Shown here: positions 19,942-28,896 of the stretch, in pieces
How positions within the stretch are numbered: position 1 is the stretch's first letter
Layout: each line of letters starts with the position of its first letter
DNA from: Pelagibacterales bacterium SAG-MED09
GTDB lineage: Bacteria > Pseudomonadota > Alphaproteobacteria > Pelagibacterales > Pelagibacteraceae
Reading direction: 5' to 3'
DNA: 41,351 bases
Assembly (NCBI GenBank): GCA_014654245.1
Contig: JACWDG010000001.1
Location: forward strand, 32,501-73,851
Program-made: the position numbers and the translations under genes
Notes under the pieces: generated by a model
The model's database searches: none
What the model saw: the letters and a program-made list of their open reading frames with translations, nothing else
What the model was told of the DNA's origin: nothing

Positions 19942-19971
19942 ATTATAGCAGTATTATTTTCTAATCTACAA
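19942..19971 (-). promoter_or_regulatory. Promoter of the SRP RNA
   Basis: Reading leftward, TTGTAG (complement of 19966-19971) and a consensus TATAAT (complement of 19942-19947) are 18 bases apart. Transcription would begin about 5-8 bases later, matching the start of the SRP RNA closing stem. It lies in the short gap after pheA and probably also feeds dnaX-ebfC-recR. Confidence 0.65.
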
Positions 19972-19978
19972 GAAAAGA

Positions 19979-20815
19979 TTAAGATTTTTTCTCTCTTACG
20001 GGATCAGCCTCAAAAACACCTAGAACATGAAAATCCTGACAATGAAGACCTAGCTCCTCTAGTGATTTCTGAACTTTTACATCTTCAATATGTCCATCAA
20101 GATCACACAAAAAAAAGAATGAGTCGAAAGAGTTTTTTTCTGGATAACTTTGTAATTTAGTTAAATTAACACCATTAATCGCAAAACCTCCTAATGATTG
20201 ATATAGAGCTGCTGGCTTACTTTTAAGTTTAAACAAAAATGAGGTTATATAATTTTTTTTTCCAAACTCTGGTTGCATTACATCTTTACCCATTACCAAA
20301 AATCTAGTTAAATTTCCTGGCTCATTTTCAATATTTTTTTGGATTACTTCTAATCCATATGTTTCTGCACTCAAAGTAGAGGCTATTGCTGCTTCATTCT
20401 TTATTTTATTTTTTGAAATCATTTCTGCTGATCCAGCTGTATCGGCTCTTACATGCTCAATTAAATTATTTTTTTTTATAAATTTTGAACACTGAGATAA
20501 CGCTTGAGCATGAGAAAAAACATTTTTAATATCTGATACTTTTACTCCTGGATGACCTAATAAATTGTGCTCAATTTTCTGAAAATACTCAGAATAAATA
20601 TTTAAACGATATTTAAAAATAAGATACTCAATTCCAATATTTCCAGTGATTCTGTTTGACTCAGGAATTACAATTTTTGAATTTTGTTCACTTAAAGCTC
20701 TAGAAAAACATTCATCAAAAGTCTTACATGGAATTATTTCTGCATCAGGATAAATTGCAAGGGATGCTAAGTGAGAATAAGCTCCAAATGTACCTTGAAA
20801 AAAAATTTTATTCAT
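19979..20815 (-). CDS. pheA: Prephenate dehydratase (monofunctional)
   Basis: The enzyme converts prephenate to phenylpyruvate for phenylalanine synthesis. The 278-residue protein has the catalytic domain start FQGTFGAYSHLA and the TRF motif in GNLTRFLVMGK, followed by an ACT domain (about 190-265). In that domain the usual regulatory ESRP is changed: LTKLQSYP replaces the common LTKLESRP, so phenylalanine feedback may be altered. It follows kdsB by two bases; the order cytochrome c, kdsB, pheA is familiar in alphaproteobacteria. Confidence 0.93.
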   Translation of the reverse strand: MNKIFFQGTFGAYSHLASLAIYPDAEIIPCKTFDECFSRALSEQNSKIVIPESNRITGNIGIEYLIFKYRLNIYSEYFQKIEHNLLGHPGVKVSDIKNVFSHAQALSQCSKFIKKNNLIEHVRADTAGSAEMISKNKIKNEAAIASTLSAETYGLEVIQKNIENEPGNLTRFLVMGKDVMQPEFGKKNYITSFLFKLKSKPAALYQSLGGFAINGVNLTKLQSYPEKNSFDSFFFLCDLDGHIEDVKVQKSLEELGLHCQDFHVLGVFEADPVREKKS

Positions 20816-20817
20816 GA

Positions 20818-21546
20818 CTATTTATATTTCAAAATTTTTTTTATAGCCAGATAATCTTCTAAAGTGTCTACCCCGATTGGAGATTTTTTAGCAAGTGCTA
20901 CGTTAATATCTATATTGTTATCTAATGCTCTCAATTGTTCCAACTTATTTTTTAGTTCATTTTTAGACTGTGTAAAAGAAATAAATTTTTTTAAAGTTTC
21001 TATTTCATAAGAATAGATACCAATATGATGATAAACATTTGTCTTATCATTTGATTTTCTCATAAAACTTTCAGCTAAAGGAAAATGATTTTTTTTAAAT
21101 GGTTCTTTAATTTTTACTTTAACCACATTTTCATTACCATACATATCCTCATTTTTAATATTTGCTGCCAATGTTCCAATTTTAGATTTATTCAACTTCA
21201 TCATTGAATCTAGGCTTATAATATCACTTACGTCAATATCTGGTTCATCTCCTTGAATATTCATTATGAAATCAATGTCTTTTTTATTAAATAAGTTAAG
21301 TGCTTCATAAATTCTATCTGTGCCTGTTTTATGATCTTTAGAAGTTAGTACTGCATTACCTCCATTATTTTTAACATCATCTATTATTTCTTGATCCTCA
21401 GCAGCAACCACAACTTCACCAATATTCGCACTTTCAGCTCTTTTAAAAACCAGAGAAATAATGGATTTACCACCAATTTTAAGCAGAGGCTTACCTGGCA
21501 ATCTTGTGGCTGACATTCTCGAAGGTATAATAATTAATGTTTTCAT
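20818..21546 (-). CDS. kdsB: 3-deoxy-manno-octulosonate cytidylyltransferase (CMP-KDO synthetase)
   Basis: KdsB activates KDO with CTP for lipopolysaccharide inner core synthesis. The 242-residue protein begins IIIPSRMSATRLPGKPL, the nucleotide-binding signature, and contains NIQGDEPDI and HHIGIYSYE motifs. Length is normal. It is first in the kdsB-pheA pair and divergent from the cytochrome c gene; a TATAAT on its strand (complement of 21568-21573) may be its -10. The KDO isomerase gene kdsD lies at 26553. Confidence 0.94.
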   Translation of the reverse strand: MKTLIIIPSRMSATRLPGKPLLKIGGKSIISLVFKRAESANIGEVVVAAEDQEIIDDVKNNGGNAVLTSKDHKTGTDRIYEALNLFNKKDIDFIMNIQGDEPDIDVSDIISLDSMMKLNKSKIGTLAANIKNEDMYGNENVVKVKIKEPFKKNHFPLAESFMRKSNDKTNVYHHIGIYSYEIETLKKFISFTQSKNELKNKLEQLRALDNNIDINVALAKKSPIGVDTLEDYLAIKKILKYK

Positions 21547-21654
21547 AGCTTATTTATATTTATTTAGATTATAAAGAGGGGCAAAATTGTACAGTAAAAT
21601 ATAAGGAATTTTAAAATATTAATGTTATAGGTTCGTTATAAAACTTATCAAAAA

Positions 21655-22197
21655 ATGGACTCATTTGAAATTAATAAAATTGTTGCTGCAATTCTTATGG
21701 TTGCATTGCTAGTTATTGGTATTGGAAAACTTTCTAATATAATATTTTACGTAGATAAACCTGAAACACCAGCTTATGTTGTAGAAGTAGAACAAGCTTC
21801 TGTAAATAGCACGCAACAAACATCTGATACAACTGAAGAAAAAATTGATATATCTTCATTGATGGCAATGGGCGATATAGCTACAGGAGAAAAAGTTTTT
21901 AAAAAATGTGCTGCTTGTCATTCAATTGTCAAAGGGGGCAAGAATAACATAGGACCAGCATTATATAATGTAGTCGGTAGACAAGTTGGCTCTATAACTG
22001 ATTATAAATATTCTAAAGCTCTATCTGAGTATAATAAAGAGTGGACGATTGAAGAATTAAATGGCTACTTAATAAAACCAGCTAAATGGATTAAAGGAAC
22101 AAAAATGGCTTTTGCTGGATTAAGAAAAGAAAAAGATAGAGCTTCAGTAATTAAATATCTAAATCAAAATTCAGATACACCACTTCAGTTACCTTAA
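21655..22197 (+). CDS. Membrane-anchored class I cytochrome c
   Basis: This 180-residue protein has an uncleaved-looking N-terminal membrane segment (about 8-32), a Thr/Ser/Gln-rich linker, and a class I cytochrome domain with heme site CAACH (85-89) and a likely axial Met in KGTKMAFAGL. This layout matches the CycM (c552) type that carries electrons from the bc1 complex to terminal oxidase at the inner membrane's outer face. Gene order with kdsB and pheA agrees. The last nine bases overlap convergent argF. Confidence 0.9.
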   Translation: MDSFEINKIVAAILMVALLVIGIGKLSNIIFYVDKPETPAYVVEVEQASVNSTQQTSDTTEEKIDISSLMAMGDIATGEKVFKKCAACHSIVKGGKNNIGPALYNVVGRQVGSITDYKYSKALSEYNKEWTIEELNGYLIKPAKWIKGTKMAFAGLRKEKDRASVIKYLNQNSDTPLQLP

Positions 22198-23118
22198 TTT
22201 TCCAAAACAATATAATAAAATACTTTTTTGCACATGAACTCTATTCAAAGCTTGTAACCAAACTTTTGAATTTTTACTTTTGAATACATTATCTTCTATT
22301 TCCGAACCTCTGGGCAAACAATGTAGAAAAGTGCAATCTTTTTTTGCATAACTCATCAAGTTTTTATTCACTTTAAATTTTTTGAAATCATTAATCTTTT
22401 TTCTTTTATCAACTTTATCATTTAAAGAAATTACTTTGTCAGAAAATATAACATCTGCATTTTTGGCTGCTTTTTTTGCATCATCAAAAACATAAACTTT
22501 CTTATTTTCACTTTTAACCCACTCTAAAATATTTTTTTTAGGCTTATATTCTTTTGGACATCCAATGTTTAATTTAAAAGAGAATTTTACAGATGCAGCT
22601 ATTAAACTGTTAAGAACATTATTTGAGTCACCTATCCAGGTGATATTTAGTTTTGAAATTGATTTTCCTTTAATTTCTTCAACTGTAAATATATCAGATA
22701 AAACTTGGGTGGGATGCGAACTTGGCGACAAACCATTAATAATCGGTATTGTTAGAAATTTTTTAAATTTATCTATTTTTTTGTCACTGTCAGTTCTCAA
22801 CATAAAACCATCTCCAAAATTAGATAGAATTTTTGCAGTATCTTCTATGGACTCTCCACCATCTCCTAGATGCAATTCATCAGATCTAAGTGTAATTGTT
22901 CCACCCCCTAATTGTTTAATTGCTAAATAGAAACTTAATCTAGTTCTTAAGCTTGGTTTTTCAAACATTTGTATTAACATTTTTCCATTTAAAGGAATAT
23001 CCTTATCTGTTTGCAAAGTGCTTAATTTAGATCTTTTTTGTTTTCTTTTTTTGGCATCAACAAGTATTTTTCTTAATTCTCTAGCTGATATATCTTTCAG
23101 ATGAATAAAATGCTTCAT
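22189..23118 (-). CDS. argF: Ornithine carbamoyltransferase
   Basis: The enzyme makes citrulline from ornithine and carbamoyl phosphate. The 309-residue protein has the carbamoyl-phosphate site as KPSLRTR (the common form is STRTR), the ornithine-site motif SSHPTQVLSD, and HCLPRG near the C-terminus. The length is typical. It follows argD by four bases on the same strand and forms an arginine pair with it. The STRT-to-SLRT change is modest and catalytic Arg and His remain. Confidence 0.94.
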   Translation of the reverse strand: MKHFIHLKDISARELRKILVDAKKRKQKRSKLSTLQTDKDIPLNGKMLIQMFEKPSLRTRLSFYLAIKQLGGGTITLRSDELHLGDGGESIEDTAKILSNFGDGFMLRTDSDKKIDKFKKFLTIPIINGLSPSSHPTQVLSDIFTVEEIKGKSISKLNITWIGDSNNVLNSLIAASVKFSFKLNIGCPKEYKPKKNILEWVKSENKKVYVFDDAKKAAKNADVIFSDKVISLNDKVDKRKKINDFKKFKVNKNLMSYAKKDCTFLHCLPRGSEIEDNVFKSKNSKVWLQALNRVHVQKSILLYCFGKLR

Positions 23119-23122
23119 ATAA

Positions 23123-24286
23123 TTAATATTTAGAACAAACTTTTTCTATTATTTTTAAAGCTAAATCAAGTTCAGATTTTTTTACATTTAATGGTGGTAA
23201 AATTCTTACAACATTTTCTGCTGCTTTTATTGTTAATAGTTTATCATCCATTAACTTTTTAATAAAATTTGTTTGATCATTTTGTAATTGTAAACCAATC
23301 AAAAAACCTCTTCCTCTTACTTCTTTAATTATTTTTGGATATTTTTTTTTAATCACATTTAATTGACTTAAAAAATATTTTGAATTTCTTTTTATATTTC
23401 TTAAAAAAGTTTTTTTAGATATAATATCAAAAACTGCATTACCTACTTGCATTGCAAGAGGGTTTCCCCCAAAAGTAGATCCATGTGTGCCTGCAGTCAT
23501 TCCAGAAGCAACTTTTTTATTCATTAAAACTGCACCTATTGGAAAGCCTCCACCTATGCCTTTTGCTATTGGTACAATATCTGGTTTAACTTTTGATTTT
23601 TCAAAGGCAAAAAAATCTCCTGTTCTGCCTATTCCACACTGAACCTCATCAAGAATTAATAGAACATTTTTCTTATCGCATATTTTTTTTAGACCTTTTA
23701 AACACCAATCTGGGATTACCTTGATACCTCCTTCTCCCATGATTGTTTCTATCATTACAGCTGCCGTATTTTTATTTATTAATTTCTTTAAAGCTTTGTG
23801 ATCCCCAAATTTAAAATGATCAAAACCGTTAACTTTAGGACCAAAACCCTTTGTCATTTTTTCAGATCCACTTGCATAAATTGCAGCTATAGTTCTTCCA
23901 TGAAAAGAATTTTTTATACACAAAACTCTATTTTTGTAAGGTTTTCCTATTGAGTAAAAATATCTTCTTGCAATTTTAATCGCTGCCTCTGTTGCCTCTG
24001 CACCACTATTTTGAAACATCACGTAGTCTGCAAATGTATTTTTAACAATTTTTTTAGCTAATTTCTCTCCCTCTGGAATAATAAATGCATTAGATACATG
24101 CCAAATTTTTTTAGACTGAATATTTAAAGTTTTAATTAATTGAGGATGGGAATGACCAAGAGAATTTACCGCAATCCCCTGAACAAAATCTAAATATTTT
24201 TCACCCTTAGTGGAATATAAAAAACTGCCTCTTCCTTTTATGAAAGCAATTTTTTTTCTGTTATAGTTTTTTGTAAGAAAGCTCAT
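23123..24286 (-). CDS. argD: Acetylornithine aminotransferase
   Basis: A class III PLP-dependent transaminase of arginine synthesis, which may also serve diaminopimelate synthesis. The 387-residue protein has FQNSGAEATEAAIKIAR (PLP phosphate region), SFHGRTIAAI, LILDEVQCGIGRTG and the lysine in PIAKGIGGGFPIGA that binds PLP. It is transcribed with argF and is divergent from gcrA across a 167-base gap. Confidence 0.94.
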   Translation of the reverse strand: MSFLTKNYNRKKIAFIKGRGSFLYSTKGEKYLDFVQGIAVNSLGHSHPQLIKTLNIQSKKIWHVSNAFIIPEGEKLAKKIVKNTFADYVMFQNSGAEATEAAIKIARRYFYSIGKPYKNRVLCIKNSFHGRTIAAIYASGSEKMTKGFGPKVNGFDHFKFGDHKALKKLINKNTAAVMIETIMGEGGIKVIPDWCLKGLKKICDKKNVLLILDEVQCGIGRTGDFFAFEKSKVKPDIVPIAKGIGGGFPIGAVLMNKKVASGMTAGTHGSTFGGNPLAMQVGNAVFDIISKKTFLRNIKRNSKYFLSQLNVIKKKYPKIIKEVRGRGFLIGLQLQNDQTNFIKKLMDDKLLTIKAAENVVRILPPLNVKKSELDLALKIIEKVCSKY

Positions 24287-24453
24287 TTTTGAAATTAAGT
24301 ATAATTAAATTAAATAGATTCAATTTTCGATTGAAAAATAACAATAGCTTATAAATTTGAATTGTTAATAAGTATTAAAAAATTCTTGTTTATTAATTTA
24401 ATATAACATTATATTGTGTTTATAAATATATTAAATACATTATATAGATAAAT
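24287..24453. promoter_or_regulatory. argD-gcrA divergent intergenic region
   Basis: One of the longest gene-free gaps in the protein-coding part of the window, very AT-rich. It contains a GATTC (GANTC) site at 24317-24321, the sequence methylated by CcrM in alphaproteobacteria, and an inverted repeat AATATAA-CA-TTATATT at 24400-24415 upstream of gcrA. Since GcrA acts at GANTC-methylated promoters in Caulobacter, feedback on its own gene is possible, but a single GANTC is weak evidence. Confidence 0.4.
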
Positions 24454-24948
24454 ATGAGCTGGACTGAGGAGAAAGTTTCTAAATTAAAAGAATTGTGGGG
24501 AAAAGGTAATACAGCAAGTCAGATTGCCGAAATAATAGGAGGAATTAGTAGAAATGCAGTAATTGGAAAAGCTCACCGACTAAATTTATCTGCAAAAATT
24601 AAAACAAGAGCCGCAACGTCTAATAAAAATTTTGAGAATTCTGTAGAGGGCAGTAATGCTCAATCTAAAAGAGGTAGAAAAAGTAAATTTAAATCTTTAA
24701 TTATTGAAAAAGACTTTGAGCCTGAGAATCCAAAACAACTAGAAGAGTTAGATGAAAACTCTTGTAAATGGCCTATAGGACACCCTGATGAAAAAAATTT
24801 TTATTTTTGTGGAAGATCTTCATTAAAAGATTTTTCATACTGTAAACTTCATCTGCTTTATGCATATCAACCTAAGGGTAAAAAAGAAGATGTAACAGAT
24901 AAAGAGGAAATTCCTGAGTTTATAGAAAAAAAAATTCAATCAGCTTAA
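24454..24948 (+). CDS. gcrA: GcrA-family cell cycle regulator
   Basis: GcrA binds sigma-70 holoenzyme and CcrM-methylated promoters to time cell-cycle genes in alphaproteobacteria. The 164-residue protein has the signature start MSWTEEKVSKLKELW, the helix-turn-helix GISRNAVIGKAHRL, a basic linker, and the C-terminal CKWPIGHP-FYFCG-YCKLH-AYQP block that binds sigma factor. Length is normal. Its stop touches that of the next, convergent gene. No ccrM gene is in this window. Confidence 0.95.
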   Translation: MSWTEEKVSKLKELWGKGNTASQIAEIIGGISRNAVIGKAHRLNLSAKIKTRAATSNKNFENSVEGSNAQSKRGRKSKFKSLIIEKDFEPENPKQLEELDENSCKWPIGHPDEKNFYFCGRSSLKDFSYCKLHLLYAYQPKGKKEDVTDKEEIPEFIEKKIQSA

Positions 24949-25923
24949 TTACAAATCTTTAATTTTTTTTAGATATTTTTCAGTTGAGAACTGTCCCCCT
25001 TCTCGCCACATATAAGCGTATTTTTTTACTTCTTGGTCGAAATATTTTTTACTTGGTATCCCTATATCAAAGTTACTTTTATATTTACCTGATAAAACAT
25101 TGTCATATTTAAGCAATTTAAGCTGATCTTCTGTCAGTAAGGGATCAGGTAATAATTGAAATATTTTTGCTGATATCACTGCAAAGTGATATGGCATTGG
25201 AACTAATAATCTTTTTTTATTAATTAAATTTAGAAGTCTTTCGATTATTTCTTTAAAACTAATTACCTCTGGACCTACGCACTCAATTATTTTTGAGTCA
25301 TTATTTGTTGTTACTAAGTTGTAGATTATATCAGTCAAATCTGAACAATGAATAGGTGTAAATTTTGTTCTACCTGAATAATATAATGGAAAAATTGGAA
25401 GCCTATTTAACAAGGTCATAAAATTAGTTGTGAAATTATCATCCACTGAAAAAACAACTGAAGGTCTTAAAATTGTTGAAATAGGAAAATTATTTAAAAT
25501 ATTTTTTTCTCCATCAAGTTTGCTCTTAGCATAATTGCTATCGGTAGCTTCATTTATTCCAAGAGCTGATAAATGAATAAAATTTTTTAATTTATACTCT
25601 TTTGATAATCTTGCTAATAAAGAAGGAAAAAGAGTATGAATGTTATGAAATGTATTAAACTTTTTTTTTTCATACAATATACCAATTAAATTTATACAAA
25701 TATCTGATTTAGAAAATAAATCCCGTAATTTTGTTTCATCATGAATATTTGCCTCTACAATATTGATAAATCCCGCATTTCCTTGTGTTTTGATGATGTA
25801 GCTCTTTTGGTGAATGTTGCGAGTCACAACCGTAACTCTAATATTATTTTTAGTTAATTTTCTTATTAAGTGTCTTCCAATCTGGCCACTACCACCAAAA
25901 ATTAGACAATTTTTAGGTTTCAT
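24949..25923 (-). CDS. NAD(P)-binding protein of the complex I NDUFA9-like family
   Basis: A 324-residue extended short-chain dehydrogenase-like protein with an N-terminal Rossmann motif (IFGGSGQIGRHLIRKL), a conserved LSALGINEATDSNYAKSK region holding the atypical YxxxK, and an LRPSVVFS segment. Alphaproteobacteria often encode this relative of the mitochondrial complex I 39-kDa subunit (NDUFA9). Whether it belongs to complex I here is inference; it could also be a free NAD(P)-binding protein. Its start is only 16 bases from the divergent nuclease start. Confidence 0.8.
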   Translation of the reverse strand: MKPKNCLIFGGSGQIGRHLIRKLTKNNIRVTVVTRNIHQKSYIIKTQGNAGFINIVEANIHDETKLRDLFSKSDICINLIGILYEKKKFNTFHNIHTLFPSLLARLSKEYKLKNFIHLSALGINEATDSNYAKSKLDGEKNILNNFPISTILRPSVVFSVDDNFTTNFMTLLNRLPIFPLYYSGRTKFTPIHCSDLTDIIYNLVTTNNDSKIIECVGPEVISFKEIIERLLNLINKKRLLVPMPYHFAVISAKIFQLLPDPLLTEDQLKLLKYDNVLSGKYKSNFDIGIPSKKYFDQEVKKYAYMWREGGQFSTEKYLKKIKDL

Positions 25924-25939
25924 ATATATATATTTAAAA

Positions 25940-26551
25940 ATGAATATTGATATTAAACTTCACAAGTCTGACTTACCAGATGATTTAAAATTAGGCAATG
26001 TTATAGCAGTAGATGGTGAATTTATGGGACTTAATGTTAAGAGAGATCCATTGTGTCTCATACAAATTTCTACTGGTAACTTAGATGCGCATATTGTTCA
26101 GTTGGATAGATCTACTTATAAAGCCCCTAATTTAGTAAAGATATTGGCCGATCAATCAATTACAAAAATTTTTCATTATGGACGAGCTGATTTAGCTCAT
26201 ATCAAGCACTATTTAAAAACTAATACAAACAATATCTTAGACACTAAAATTGCATCTAAACTGGCTAGGTCATATTCAGACAATCACTCTCTTAAAACAT
26301 TAATTAAAGAATTTATGAATATTGATGTTAGCAAACAATATCAAAGTTCTGATTTTGGTGGAGAGTTATCTCCTTCACAACTTAAATACTGTGCTAATGA
26401 TGTAATCTATCTTCACAAAATCCACGATGGGCTTAATAAAATTCTTGAAAGGGAAAATAGAAAAGACCTTTACCAAGATTGCTTGAATTTTTTGAAAACA
26501 AGAGTTGATCTAGATTTGGCATTGTTTAAGGATGATATTTGGTCTCATTAA
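25940..26551 (+). CDS. RNase D-like 3'-5' exonuclease (DEDDy), lacking HRDC domain
   Basis: This 204-residue protein consists of one DEDD exonuclease domain: VDGEFMGL (first D and E), HYGRADLAHI (second D) and YCANDVIYL (YxxxD, DEDDy class). Full RNase D has HRDC domains after this; they are absent, as in the short alphaproteobacterial form. It probably trims stable RNA 3' ends. I start it at the ATG at 25940, since the longer frame back to 25814 runs across the divergent gene. It leads into kdsD. Confidence 0.87.
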   Translation: MNIDIKLHKSDLPDDLKLGNVIAVDGEFMGLNVKRDPLCLIQISTGNLDAHIVQLDRSTYKAPNLVKILADQSITKIFHYGRADLAHIKHYLKTNTNNILDTKIASKLARSYSDNHSLKTLIKEFMNIDVSKQYQSSDFGGELSPSQLKYCANDVIYLHKIHDGLNKILERENRKDLYQDCLNFLKTRVDLDLALFKDDIWSH

Positions 26552-26552
26552 A

Positions 26553-27518
26553 ATGAAAAATAAAATTAACATCATAGGAAGAGACGTCATTGATCTTCAA
26601 ATCAAAGCATTAAAAAAGTTAAAAAACTCAATTGGAGACTCTTTTCATGAGGCTGTAAAAGTGATTGCAAAATGTAAATCAAAAGTAATAATTTGTGGAG
26701 TAGGAAAAAGTGGAATAATAGCCTCAAAAATTTCAGCAACTTTATCATCTGTTGGAACTCCATCATTTTCAATTTCGGCAAATGATTGCTCTCATGGGGA
26801 TTTAGGTAGAATTTCAAAGAATGATATATTAATTTTAATTAGTTACTCAGGCAACACTAACGAACTTAAAAATATAATCAGTTATGCAAAATTAAACAAA
26901 ATTACTTTAATAGGAATAGTTGCTAATAAAAGATCTAATTTATATTTGTCAGCAAATATTAAATTATTAATTCCTAATGTTGAAGAATCTGGAGACGGTA
27001 TAGTACCAACATCTAGCACTACAACACAGTTATCATTAGGAGATGCATTGTCCATAGCATTAATGAAAATAAAAAATTTTGGTAAATTGGATTTTAAAAA
27101 ATTCCACCCTGCAGGAAGTTTAGCAAACAAACTAAAAACAGCTTCAGACTTAATGTTAACTAAAAGCAAAATACCATTTGTTAATGAAAATGAGGTAATT
27201 AAAAGTGCATTAAAGACTCTTAATAAAAAGAAATTAGGATTTTTAGTTGTTGTTAATAATCAAGGACTAAATAAAGGGATATTTACAGATGGTGATTTAA
27301 AAAGATCACTTCAAAAGAAAAATTTTTCAGAAAAAACAAAAATTAAATCTATTATGACCAGAAAACCTTTTGCTGTTGATCAAAATACACTGATTGTAGA
27401 TATTCTTACTAAAATGAATAAAAAAAAAATTACTAGTGTTTGTGTTTTTAATAAAAGAAATAAAGAAAAAATAATTGGTGTTATTCATATCCATCAAATA
27501 CTTAAGTTTTTAAATTAA
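26553..27518 (+). CDS. kdsD: Arabinose-5-phosphate isomerase (KdsD/KpsF type)
   Basis: It isomerises ribulose-5-phosphate to arabinose-5-phosphate, the first step toward KDO. The ~321-residue protein has an SIS domain (VIICGVGKSGIIASKI, ISANDCSHGDLG, and SGDGIVPTSSTTTQLSLGD) and two C-terminal CBS domains (about 200-320). The ATG at 26553 directly follows the upstream stop; an in-frame ATG at 26532 would overlap it. With lptC and lptB downstream it forms a lipopolysaccharide cluster. Confidence 0.92.
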   Translation: MKNKINIIGRDVIDLQIKALKKLKNSIGDSFHEAVKVIAKCKSKVIICGVGKSGIIASKISATLSSVGTPSFSISANDCSHGDLGRISKNDILILISYSGNTNELKNIISYAKLNKITLIGIVANKRSNLYLSANIKLLIPNVEESGDGIVPTSSTTTQLSLGDALSIALMKIKNFGKLDFKKFHPAGSLANKLKTASDLMLTKSKIPFVNENEVIKSALKTLNKKKLGFLVVVNNQGLNKGIFTDGDLKRSLQKKNFSEKTKIKSIMTRKPFAVDQNTLIVDILTKMNKKKITSVCVFNKRNKEKIIGVIHIHQILKFLN

Positions 27519-27521
27519 AAA

Positions 27522-28109
27522 GTGAAAAAGTTCATACAACTTATTCTTATTTTTGTTTTGGTAATTAGCATAGCGATTTTTTATAATAAATTTTTTTACG
27601 AAGTTGATGAGGTGGTTGAAATAGTTGATGAAAAGATAGTTTCCCAAAATCAAAAAGTAAATCAAACAGAGAATAATATCATTAAAAATTTAAATTATGA
27701 AATTAGAATAGAGCAAAATAATGAGTATAAAATTTCCTCAGAACTTAGTGAAATAACTTATAGAAATGGTGTAGAATTAGTTTTAATGAATAATGTAACA
27801 GCTATTTTAAGAGACGAACAAAACAGAACTATGTTTATTAAATCTGATAAAGCTACTTATAATAATAACAATTATAATACTAATTTTGAAAATAATGTTC
27901 AAATTAGATATTTGAATAATGAAATTTTTGCAGAAAATATGATCTTAAATTTTGTGGATAATTACATATCAGTATTAGATAAAATAAAATACAATGGTCC
28001 TACTGGAACTCTGGAGGCAGACAACATAAAGATAAACTTGATCACCAAAAAAATTGATATATTTATGAATAACTCTAACAGAAAAATTTTAATTAAATCA
28101 GTGAGATAA
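27522..28109 (+). CDS. lptC: LptC-like lipopolysaccharide transport protein
   Basis: A 195-residue protein with a GTG start (27522), one N-terminal membrane segment (about 5-25), and a periplasmic beta-rich domain with ATYNNNNYNTNFENNVQI and GTLEADNIKINL segments, typical of the LptC/LptA beta-jellyroll fold. LptC passes LPS from the inner-membrane ABC transporter to LptA. In many relatives lptA follows lptC, but here the next gene is lptB with a one-base overlap (TAATG), so no separate lptA is present locally. Confidence 0.8.
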   Translation: MKKFIQLILIFVLVISIAIFYNKFFYEVDEVVEIVDEKIVSQNQKVNQTENNIIKNLNYEIRIEQNNEYKISSELSEITYRNGVELVLMNNVTAILRDEQNRTMFIKSDKATYNNNNYNTNFENNVQIRYLNNEIFAENMILNFVDNYISVLDKIKYNGPTGTLEADNIKINLITKKIDIFMNNSNRKILIKSVR

Positions 28110-28885
28110 TGTCTAGCATTAAAAAATTTAGAATAAAAAATTTTAAATCAGGTAATAGAATTCTTAAGATTGATAAATTGTCTCTTAAATACGATAAAAA
28201 AGTTATATTAGACAACCTTAGTTTAGAATTAAACAAAGGACAAATTTTAGGACTTCTTGGTCCCAATGGAGCTGGAAAATCTACTTTATTCAACCTAGTA
28301 ATTGGGTTGATAAAGCCAGACACTGGTTCAATAATTATTAATACAGAAATGATCAATAAATATCCTATTTATGTAAGAGCACAAAAATTTCAAATAGGAT
28401 TTGTTCCACAGTATGGTGGTTATTTTCATAATTTAACAGTTTATGAAAATCTTAAAGCTATAAGTGAAATAACAATTAAAAAAGAAAATTACAGAGAAGA
28501 AAAAATAAATTCATCAATATCTAAATTTGAATTAGATAGTGTAAAATATACTAAAGCTGATTTTTTATCTGGTGGTCAAAAAAAAAAATTAGTAATTGCA
28601 ATGGCCTTAATTTCTAACCCAAAAATACTATTACTTGATGAACCTTTTGCTGCACTTGATGTCATGACTATTAAGATGCTTCAAGAAATAATAGTAAATT
28701 TACAAAATACTGATGGTGTTTCAATAATTCTATGTGATCATCAAGCGAGAGATTTATTAAATTGTGTAGATATTGCTGCAATAATTAACAACGGAAGAGT
28801 AGTTGCTCAAGGCACACCATCAAATCTAATTCAAGATATTAATGCTAGGAATGCATATTTTGGTGACTCTTTTAGAATAAACTAG
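28109..28885 (+). CDS. lptB: LPS export ABC transporter ATP-binding protein
   Basis: LptB powers LPS extraction from the inner membrane with LptF/LptG. The 258-residue protein has Walker A LLGPNGAGKST, Q-loop near FVPQYGGYF, signature LSGGQKKKL, Walker B ILLLDEPFAALD and a switch His in LCDHQARDLL. The kdsD-lptC-lptB context supports this over other ABC ATPases. About 20 N-terminal residues (KKFRIKNFKSGNRILKI) precede the usual start. Confidence 0.93.
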   Translation: MSSIKKFRIKNFKSGNRILKIDKLSLKYDKKVILDNLSLELNKGQILGLLGPNGAGKSTLFNLVIGLIKPDTGSIIINTEMINKYPIYVRAQKFQIGFVPQYGGYFHNLTVYENLKAISEITIKKENYREEKINSSISKFELDSVKYTKADFLSGGQKKKLVIAMALISNPKILLLDEPFAALDVMTIKMLQEIIVNLQNTDGVSIILCDHQARDLLNCVDIAAIINNGRVVAQGTPSNLIQDINARNAYFGDSFRIN

Positions 28886-28896
28886 CCACTTAATTT

